Assembly: GCA_008933995.1 (NCBI GenBank)
Contig: WARS01000052.1
Coordinates: 4,216,001 to 4,280,000, forward strand
Direction of reading: 5' to 3'
DNA length: 64,000 nucleotides
Source: Datnioides undecimradiatus
Taxonomy: Eukaryota; Chordata; Actinopteri; Lobotiformes; Datnioididae
Part shown: positions 55,149 through 64,000 of the stretch, in pieces
How positions within the stretch are numbered: position 1 is the first letter of the stretch
Layout: the number at the start of each line of letters is the position of its first letter
Made by a program: the position numbers and the translations under genes
The notes under the pieces: generated by a model
What the model saw: only the letters and a program-made list of their open reading frames with translations
Databases searched by the model: none
What the model was told of the DNA's origin: nothing

Positions 55149-58100
55149 TCAGATGTCACGGCCGACCTCTGCTATCACTGACTTTGGCCTGGAAGTGACA
55201 GATTAAAGTTAAGCCATAAGTAAATGTTTATATTTTGCTTGGTCATGCAGCCCATGTAAGGCCGCGCAGTCAGTTGCTAAAATATATCCACGTGGCTCAG
55301 GTTGATTTGCACCACATTTTAATTGATACTGGTGGAGAGGGCAGCCTGAGTTCAGTACTACAATAAAGAACGATTACAGCAGCAAATAAAAGTGAAATGG
55401 TTTCAGATTCCTAGGAGCCACCAGGTTTATATATGAGAATAAAAATCTGGACATTTTTCCGTGTTCAGGTACTGCAGTGCTGCGGTAGAAGAACGAATGA
55501 TTTATCCAAAAATGGCAGAGGACTGTATGTACTGAAAAATGAGGTCACCTTTCTTTAGGCAGCGTTGAGTTGGTCTGCTGCTGCTCCTGCTCAAGTCTGC
55601 AAGTCAGACAGGAGAACATTAATAATCCTACTCAGAAACAGAGCGTGCATTTTTAGTCTTTTTAGCATAAAATCACACAAAAATGCACTGCTCACCTTTC
55701 CCTTTGTGCTCTTAGCTTCTCCTCATCATACCTTTAAAGAAGAGAGTAGCAATATTGGACTAATGCATTGTCAACATAAGACCTTTGAATGCCAAAATGA
55801 ACAAACATTAAAATAGAAAGTGAAAACTATACATTTAAACAATTACCAATGCAAAATACTGATGAATTACACAGCAACACAGTTACTCAGGTTAAGCTCA
55901 CTGTACAATGAGCATTCCTTCAAGCTCTCATTACTGTAAGCATTCAAAACATGCAAGTAGCTGTGATTGGCTAAAGTGTCTCAACAGTGACCCTTGGTGG
56001 CACAGAGTACTTACTGCAACACACACTCAGGAACCTGCACGTGCTCCATGGGGATGATCTGGCTGAGCTCCTCCAGCGTGTGAACGTAACGGATCTTATC
56101 CATGAACTTAACACTGCAGAAAACATTACCAGTATGTACAATATGACAGACGAAAACTAAAACCTGAAAAACCTTAATTATATATATCAGTAATATACTG
56201 GTGTGTCACATATTAGGAAAAACCTTCAGAGAACCTTTGCATAGTCATATCAATCAATGCACACTCCATAGACATGTCTGTTTTTTCAGAATTAAACTGT
56301 GAATCTGGGAATTCTTCCCTCTAAAATCAGTATCAGTTTGAAAAACTCTGTGTCTGTCAGGTGCTAATATCTATTTCATCTTTGTTTTTGTTGATTAGAT
56401 TAAAGTCGAGTAGTCCTCTGACCCAACATATAAGCCAGAGGACGGGCTGATGCACTATGAACCACTCTGGATGTATCCTCACCTGATGAAAGGTCTTGAG
56501 ATGGCCAGGACGGTCCGGATGAACCACGTTGGGTGAGCAATGATGAGACACTTCAGATTCTTCTTCAGTCTGAGCAAAACATTCAGATTTTAAGTGTTCT
56601 CATAATAATAATGATGAATTTGAATTTTAGCAACACTTATGCACCAACAGCATTACTTTTACATTCTTGATTAGCTTTTCATTTTCATCACATTTGCTGA
56701 AACTGTTCTGATATCTTGTTGGTCTTACTTCCTGTCAATCATCTGGTAGCATCTCTTCAGCCAGCTGATGCCGGGCATCTTCCTTCGAGGAGTTGCTCCA
56801 TTCATGTAAACAATCATATAATCCTCTGCCACCAGCAGCTCCAGGCTGCTCACAACGTATCTAAGGACAGGAGACACAGGCTCAGCTCTGACTGCCCAGT
56901 AACATATGAGATGAGACACTTCACTTGAAGGAATTGCTACGTTTAGAAGTGGATCTGATGCAGATCTGAGTCTCACAAAGTAAAACTCTTGAAGCTAAAA
57001 TGGACGTTTCTCCTTTTACTTCTACCATTTAATGTTAATCAGTTTAAACATAATTTGACGTGCATATTACACAGAAACATCTTTTCCAGTCACGTCCTTT
57101 GATCAATTACACAGCAAAAGAATAACATTATGAAAAGGTTCATTATGCAGCAAGCAACTGTGAAAGAGTCCCTTAGGGGACTGAGTGGGACCTTACAGGA
57201 AGAGATTCTCCATGATGTAAGTGTAGTCCTCACAGCTGCTGTCTGGGAGGTGGCAGGCTGCAAACACAATGATGGCGTTCAGACCCTCACCGTAATAACC
57301 TGAAAGAGGAAGGAGACGTACAGTGTCATGACTGCTGCAGTAACACATATTAATCTGTTTTATTGACTGTATTATCATGGAGGTTTCATTATAATCAATT
57401 GCTAACAAATGTTTATTGTTATGTTTTTGCATTGTTGTTATTGAAATGGTTGTTTTTCCTTAATAAGACCTGTTTGTGGTGCTTTAGACTGCTTTATACT
57501 GACAAGGGTTTTATATCAATGGGGGTAGGCTAATTAATAGACACACCTGTCAGTATTGTTATTTCATGAAGTTAACATGAACACGGTGTTTTACTCACCT
57601 CCGTGTGTGACCACCCTCAGGTACGGTCTGATGACCTGCATGTCAATCCGCTGCTCCTGGTCCCCGATGATCACTGTTCGCCACAGACGACCAGATGAGT
57701 CTCTCTCCTCTTCACTTTCACCCGGAAGACGCTTGGCGGTGGCCACGGGAGTGTCGTCTACGCAAAAGGTGACACAAAAACGTTGCTTCCCCGCTCGCCT
57801 TAACATTCTTACAATTGCATCAAGTCAACTTGAGGCAGACTGTGGTCAAGATAGTGCCACGACTGTCTGCTATAGAACTGTTTTTACTCTCTTAATTAAG
57901 CACAGTCGAGCTTCGCATAAATTAAGGACAGTTACGAAAAACAAAATGTGACCACAGCTCTTGACACATAACCCATTAATTTTTGCACAGCTTCAATAAT
58001 ATTCCCAGATTTTAATAGACACCACAGACTTCTGCCTTGCAGATTGTGGACAAAATAAAGCACCAGACATCCACCATAAATAACAGTGATGCAAAGTCTA

Positions 58101-60416
58101 AAATACTTTTGATGGCTGTCCAAGATGAGAACTTACTCGCTCTGTTATGAGTGAGTGATGTGGGATAAGAGCATTGAGTGTTTTTGTTTTTTTTTTTTTT
58201 TGCTGTATTTAAAAGCTGGCAGCAATTTGTGACTGGAAAGCCAATGGAAGATAGCACATGATGTCTGAGGCAGGACTCAAACCAAAGACACTGCAGGTAA
58301 CATGCATCCCTCGGCCTTTTCATAATCAAGAATCCCTCCCTAAACACAGAACATACAGATGTTTCTGAAACTGTGTTCATCCTCTGACCTTCCCACTCCA
58401 GCTCATTGCCATTGTTGATGAACTCCAGAGAGTCCGTCTCATCTGGAGTCTCAATGTCGTCTACGTTGATGTCCAGGTCGTCCGGTGTTTCCAGGAAGTC
58501 GTCAGAGAGCACTGACCCCTCGCTCTGATCCAGAGAGAGGTTCATGTCGGGGGCGACCAGAGTGCGGCGCTTACGCTGGGCCATGGACTCGCCCACATTC
58601 AGAGTGGTGGGAGGATCTGGACAGGCAGGCCAGGAAAGTTTACAGTCACGTTACAGTGCACAGAAAAGATATTTATATATTTAATATTGTGTAGTTATTC
58701 CACTGACTGGTTCTGTTGTCAGTGAGGCCACATGAGGAATCAATATCTCCATCTTCTGGTAGTGGCCTGCATGAGGACATACATTTACAGGATAAATACA
58801 GTCAGAATTAAATAAAATGATATAAATAAGAAATAAAATACTATATTCAAGGTGCTATCACATTATTGTGGAGCTGTGACTGCTGCTCCAAAATGCAGCA
58901 CGCAGTGTTAAGGGTCTGTGAACCGTGACCTCACTCCCAGGGTCAGACTGTCTAACTAACGCTCCGTTTTGAGGTGTGTGAGGGAGGCAACTCAGCAAAT
59001 ACGACCTGAACTGTGTGTGATGGATGGTTTTTGACACAACTGCCACTCCCAACCTGCCCTACTAGCTGGATTAGGCAACGGCAACTTCTTTCTCTGAAGG
59101 GTTTAGGTCACGTTAGGGTACAAGGTTACGCCAACAACTGTTTAACAGCTGATCTAAGCATAGCAGGAAGACCAGGATCAATGTGTAACTGCATAAGACA
59201 CAAACCTTTGAGAGTCTGGCATCCAAACTTCAATCAAGTACAGTTTGTGCTTTTTAGGGACACAATAATGCGATGCCTCCTACTGTAGGAATTATATTTT
59301 TTCTTGGGCCTTTTGTTTTCCTCTCGCTGAACGAATGACTGTTTTGGTCTGTTTTATAATTGCTCATCACGTAAAATAAATTCCTAAATTTAAAATAAAC
59401 TACAAAGTGTGAGCAGCCATTCCCAGCATTTTTTTTTTTCAGTCATCCTTTTGTTTTTGGAGTCCGTCTTTCAAGAATGAACTACGGTGTGTCCTTGGAA
59501 ACAATGTGTGTTGTTTGAGAAGAACAACACCAGTAATTACCAACTCCCCTCTGACATTATAATAAGACAGCTGAACCCTCAGTGCTGGGGGACAAGAGTG
59601 CTAGATTACAGTAGCTAGCACTCACACAAACACCGCCAGGGAAAGGCATAGACATTAACGCAGACATTCATAGACAAACACGCCCTAAAACAACCACAAG
59701 TATGGGCTAGCTGATGGAGCTGCCGGAATAATTGCTGTTATTATGTTGTCAGTGGCTTTGTAGAGGTACGTTATAGGCGGCACCAACAGATATTCGACGG
59801 TGGGGAGGAGAAAAACAATTTGCAGCGTAAAAAGCACTGATAAACGCTTCACTATACGGTCACACTTGGGTTGCAGTTCAAATTGTCGTTTGTCTGTTTT
59901 GTTCAACCCTGATAGGTCTGATTACTCACTTTGCATTGGATAAGCTTCAGTAAAAGCCAGTGGGATACAGTTATCGTTTTTTATTGTGTAAATACCAGGA
60001 TGACTTACAGCAGGTAGATATTAAAACATAAGTCATGGAGAATACTGTGTAACACACTGTGTAAAATATGCCACGGATACACTACGGATGAATAATCAGT
60101 TTCTTCTAACAAATTTCCTTTTCTGTACAAATGATTCTTGCCAGTAACGGAGTGTGGGCGGCTGACTGTTTTTCCATTGCTGGACTCTGTGAAATGTTCG
60201 GCTTCTCTTTTTTCCTCCATGCTGGCTGCTGCTTTTTTGCTCAGTGACATGATACAACCCTGTCACGTAACACATAACGACTACATCAAGGAAAGAACAC
60301 ACCTGCCGCCTTTCAACGTTCACACACACGCACGTGACAAACTTCCCATCATAGCTCGGCCTGTTTGTCAAAGCCTGTACAGACAAACTGCGCGCATGCA
60401 AACACACGCACACACA

Positions 60417-60452
<36 letters not shown>

Positions 60453-60532
60453 TACCTGGGGAAGTCCTCATCCTGCCACTCGTCCTTAACCTCCATGCTA
60501 TCCATGCGTAAAGTGGCTTCTGCTGTTCCCAT
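55149..60532 (-). CDS. atcay: Caytaxin (BNIP-H), BCH-domain neuronal adaptor
   Basis: Eleven coding exons on the minus strand: 60532-60456, 58766-58708, 58616-58389, 57757-57599, 57299-57197, 56860-56729, 56569-56483, 56113-56015, 55731-55696, 55596-55549, 55188-55149, with consistent phases, giving 355 residues (human 371). The start [19 protein letters not shown] and DFPRPLPE match human ATCAY almost exactly. Next come [19 protein letters not shown] and [26 protein letters not shown] (117-122) is the known kinesin light-chain-binding motif. A CRAL-TRIO-like BCH domain follows from about residue 145 ([13 protein letters not shown]) to about 315 ([14 protein letters not shown]). Caytaxin binds kinesin-1 and carries cargo such as glutaminase in neurons; human loss causes Cayman ataxia. 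The C-terminal tail ([15 protein letters not shown]) differs from human and is the least certain part, and TGA is followed by a donor. A 17-residue region after TAK is shorter than in human. Confidence 0.97.
60400..60450 (+). repeat. (CA)n microsatellite abutting an atcay splice donor
   Basis: A (CA)n tract, perfect over 60421-60450 with imperfect units to the left. On the transcribed strand it is (GT)n beginning six bases after the first coding exon's donor (ag|gtaatt then gtgtgt). Almost certainly length-polymorphic. Confidence 0.95.
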
Positions 60533-60649
60533 CCTCTGCCAGGGAGGACAGGCTACAGCTCACTGTGATTGACAAACAGATAAAACAATGTAATTCAGTG
60601 GGAAACCAAGTGTTACAACCTCATTAAAACATGCAGGGCTTGCAGTTGT

Positions 60650-60860
60650 GTTAAAGGAGCACTCCACCCATCTTACAAAACCCTGATGATTTCATCAGGA
60701 GTATATGATTTTTTACTTGGGACGTCAAGACAAAAAGCCGGCATTACAAGTCAAGGTGTGGAGTTTTGAAAGTCATGGGTGCACCAGGCAGGAAGGCTTT
60801 AATGAAAGACACTATCAAGGTGCATTATGGTAAATGTAGGCGATTCCAGAGCCTGAATGA
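60650..60860 (+). repeat. Degenerate fish repeat in the atcay 5' intron
   Basis: 'gttaaaggagcactccaccc', 'atcttacaaa', 'tttcatcaggagtatatg', 'gtgcattatggtaaatgtag' follow a dispersed teleost repeat that I recall as 'ttaaaggagcactccaccg...tgcgttatgggaaatgtagg'. Non-coding. Confidence 0.45.
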
Positions 60861-62854
60861 TATTTGTGATAAGGTATTATGATCTTACCCTCTTTTTTCA
60901 ATTTCAACCTTTCTTTTTTTGACCATTATCTCAATATATAGCATCGGTGTAATGAAGAATCCAACCTACAACCTTGCCAAATCTGTAACTTTTGTCCTAA
61001 TCTAACTTAGGTTTTTGGTTAACACTGTAAAAAGTCTTTAATTTCTTAAACATTAATGCTATTTTGCATTGGGTAATTAATGCACATTGTACAATTAATG
61101 TCATAAAAAATTTTAAAAAGGGTGATACTAAGTTCCACTGGGTCTCTTTTCCCTACATCCCCAGGGAGAGAGACAAAAATAAAACACCACACTGCTCATA
61201 CAGCCCCTCAGGGCGATACAAACAAATCATAAGTGCGGCCATAAAGCAGATGGTGCTGTGAACTTCCATACTTTACATAACGAAATGAGAAATGACATCC
61301 AGTCTTCATCCAGTGCTGCATGTCATTTTCTTAGTATGTGACATAAAGCTTTAAAGCGTCCCGTGTTTGGGGCGGTCATCAGTCATGCACAGACTGAACA
61401 TCATGTGTGAGTCCCGCGTCAGAAATGTGCGTATGGGGGAGGAGCGTCCTTCCTACATCACTGTCCCAGCTAGAGTTCACTCTATAGCAGACGTTACCAC
61501 AGTGCAATGGGATGGCTCATCAGAGCCTACACAAAACAACAACAACAACAAACAGCATATGTGGGGTTAAAGCACAGCACATCAAGCTACATGCTGCTGC
61601 ATTGTGCAGCATGTAGCTCAACTGAGGAGCGTGTGTCTTTGCTTTAATATCTAATGATGTGGGCTTGGTTGAGAACTCATTAAATGCCACTTTAATATAG
61701 GCTCCTCTGGTTAGATCACACTTTGAGTCCTGCTCCTCTGTTCCAACATGCTAATCTTTTTAAAAAAAAAAGCTTCCTGAAGCAGATCGATCATTTTCAC
61801 TGCTAAATCAAGAATGAAAGTGGGGCTGTGACACGTTAAGTCTAAAGTGGAAAATTCACAGCAGATCAGTGCGTGCGCTTTGTTGTTGGTGCACATGTCA
61901 AGGCTCAGCTGCTCATCTCATACACTGAACTGCTGATTGACAGACAGAAAGTAATGTTGCAGTAGCACGTGTTTGGTAGGGATTTGAGTCCAGATGGCAG
62001 AGCAGCCTTCATTTCCCAAACACTATCTGGTGAGCTGTTTACTATGTTGTGTCTATTAAACCCAACTCCTAATAATCTGTCACAGAAATGGAAAGCAGCA
62101 GGCTGAAAACAAAAATCAAGATAAAGACGATTTACTTGTCCTTCCCACTAAATGTTTTTCTCGATGTGCAGCAGGCAAAATGTGGGTGAAACAGTGGAGC
62201 AGCACATTATTCCTTCCTCCTCTGCATTTTGACATCATTTACATGCAGCCTGGTGATAAGCATCGACAGAACCACTGATGATAAAGGGCAAAGCAGGGTG
62301 AGGCATCATGACTAAATGACTATAAAAAGCCCTTCACGTTTACTTTATAGATATTAATGACTCAGTAGTGATCGAACAACCTAATGATTGTGATTATGTC
62401 AGTTCAAATGTTGCTAAATCCTGATTGACACACAGAAGAAAGTGAGAACAGTTTCTTTAAATGAAAAAAGGCAAAAACATAAAAACCTCACGTAAAACAG
62501 CAAAAACTAAATTCATATAAAGAACTTGTGTAAAGAAGGTGATTCTGTTTTTAAATTACATTTTCAGATATAAGAGTGTATGTGAGAGGAGTGAAATGAT
62601 CCTTTCTTTAACTGACAAATGGAAAAGACATAAAACATCATAACACTTATTGAGAATGTGAATAAAAGCACTATGTCCTGCCCAAAACAGAATAATCATG
62701 CCTCGTGTAAAAGCAGGGTACTCACATACTGTAATTAGGAAGATTTCCTCTTTGCTGTTTCGAGAGCTTCCCTGTTTTGTGTCCAGATGCTCCGCTCTCT
62801 TTTCTTCCTCCTCCTCTTTACATCACTGTTTACATCTGCAGGCGGGACACTCAC
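60861..62854 (-). other. Presumed first intron of atcay
   Basis: No exon-like frame. It includes a 13-bp perfect inverted repeat (61585-61618) and an AAC simple repeat near 61535-61551. It is assigned as intron because a good non-coding exon candidate lies just above it. Confidence 0.4.
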
Positions 62855-62934
62855 CGCTCAGGACCCTGACTGCCGGACGATTCTTGCTGTCTACTGATGC
62901 TGGGAATGGAGGCTGAGCGAGGAATCGTGTCCTC
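62855..62934 (-). other. Candidate 5' non-coding exon of atcay
   Basis: On the minus strand an 80-base segment lies between an acceptor (ctctctacag) and a strong donor (gagcg|gtgagtg). It has no ATG and is CpG-richer than its surroundings. Position above the first coding exon fits a 5' UTR exon. It could instead be the 3' part of the first exon, with transcription starting somewhat further right. Confidence 0.4.
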
Positions 62935-64000
62935 CTGTAGAGAGGAGAACGGTCAGGAGCGTCAGCGTCATCACACAGCAAACGCCATCCTGCTCTCATC
63001 TTTTCAGTCTCCCCTGCCAGTCAGATCCCGTGCTGCTTTTTGGACAAAAGATAATCCTCGTCCTGCGCTTTTAGCTCGCCTCATGACGATCACTCTCCAT
63101 CTCTCTTCCTCCCATTTACTTCTGCTTGTGCCCGCCGAGCACCCCCATCCCCCTCCTCCCTCCACATCACTAATGCCCCCACCCCAGGCTCTAATCCTGC
63201 TGTGATGATGTCACCCGTATGGGAGCTGTGTTATGGCGGTTATGTAATCACACCTGCCTACCTTCTTTTTTGATTCTCTTTGGCTGCTTGGAGTCCGGAT
63301 CAGCTGTTTTTCTTCTGCTCACGTTCAGTCCTTTTTGCGTCCATGATATAACGTGTTTTTATCCTCCTGCGAGCTGGAAAAGATGGATGGTCCTACTTCA
63401 CCGCTGTTCCCTGGCAACAGCATTTTCCTCCCTCACGTACCTCAGTGTCTCTCTCTCATGCTTTTTCTCACCATCTCTTTTAAGCTCTCTCACCCTTCAC
63501 CAAACCCCTCCTCCGCATGAATTCCCCTCCTTTTCTCTTGCTTGCTGGCTGTGATGCTCACACCCCCTCCCGTTCTCTTCTGCTCTCCTCACAGCTGCAC
63601 TGAGCTCTGGGCGATGTCAGTGGCATCTCTCAGACATTGTACTCAGCACACACAGGGAGCAGCCACGGTTTCCTATTCTTCTGCTATTGGCTGTTTGGCA
63701 AAATAATGCATTTCGGGTGTGTTTACAGTTTTCTATTATTAACGCTTCTTTGAACAGCTCTGAAATACTGCAACATGCCTGGGCTTGTGACTAAAAGAAT
63801 TTGTTTTCCCACAGATCTGCTGCAGCCGACGAGCTGAATTTAGAGTAAATATCTTAAGGCGTTTTCGAACATACCGCAACAACATACGACATTAAAACAA
63901 TTAAAACATTGTTTTAATTACTAATTACAAGAAATCAGTAAATAAACTGCTTTATATCATTTCTTGGAAAGACGTGCTTACCTTTAAATTGTGGCTTATC
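62935..64000. other. Upstream flank of atcay, pyrimidine-rich
   Basis: C/T-rich on plus between about 62970 and 63600, with several CpGs and GC-richer composition, which fits a promoter region on the minus strand. At the very edge a donor-like aaag|gtaagc on minus (63981/63982) could mark the end of another exon whose start lies outside the window. No protein can be recognised from 19 bases. Confidence 0.3.

Noticed and set aside
58265-58320. tRNA-like or tRNA-derived SINE piece ('aggactcaaaccaaagac')
   Set aside because: Only one loosely B-box-like stretch; no A box, cloverleaf or tail could be found.
58012-58390. Extension of the atcay exon frame to 58012
   Set aside because: It is read-through past the donor at 58389/58388; the next exon at 57757 continues the known protein in phase.

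Overview
The window reads as a piece of a ray-finned fish (teleost, probably percomorph) nuclear chromosome. Genes are split by GT-AG introns, long AT-rich non-coding stretches separate them, dinucleotide microsatellites are common, and several degenerate repeats match families I recognise from percomorph genomes. Nothing prokaryotic, organellar or viral is visible. No tRNA, rRNA or CRISPR array was found. Species cannot be fixed from the sequence.

Layout. 1-620 is a CpG-rich edge, perhaps the 5' end of a gene lying to the left. 620-21.4 kb is a gene desert with microsatellites and repeat fragments. About 21.5-28.4 kb (+ strand) holds a gene of the Largen (PRR16)/INSYN1 family, with two coding exons, an unusually long N-terminal half and a possible extra 3' exon. 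28.4-36.8 kb is intergenic. 36.87-41.87 kb (- strand) is a complete seven-exon lysyl oxidase gene of the LOX/LOXL5 type. 42-47 kb is intergenic but carries two promoter-like modules: a CCAAT/GC-box/TATA promoter with two candidate exons at 43.65-44.22 kb, and a CArG/E-box/MEF2 cluster at 45.7-45.96 kb. 47.16-50.04 kb (- strand) is nicotinamide riboside kinase 2 (nmrk2), seven coding exons. 50.05-53.0 kb is intergenic with an inverted pair of repeats. 53.04-62.93 kb (- strand) is caytaxin (atcay), eleven coding exons plus candidate non-coding exons. 62.93-64.0 kb is upstream flank.

How the genes relate. They do not form a pathway: lysyl oxidase cross-links extracellular collagen and elastin, NMRK2 makes NMN from nicotinamide riboside, caytaxin is a neuronal BCH-domain adaptor, and Largen-family proteins are poorly understood cytosolic coiled-coil proteins. 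The informative point is the linkage. In human, LOX lies near PRR16 (5q23), LOXL1 near INSYN1 (15q24), and NMRK2 near ATCAY (19p13.3). Finding a LOX-type gene and a PRR16/INSYN1-type gene beside nmrk2-atcay suggests a third copy of the old LOX-PRR16 pair that mammals lost. On that basis I favour loxl5 over lox for the oxidase and treat the Largen-like gene as a possible overlooked third paralogue.
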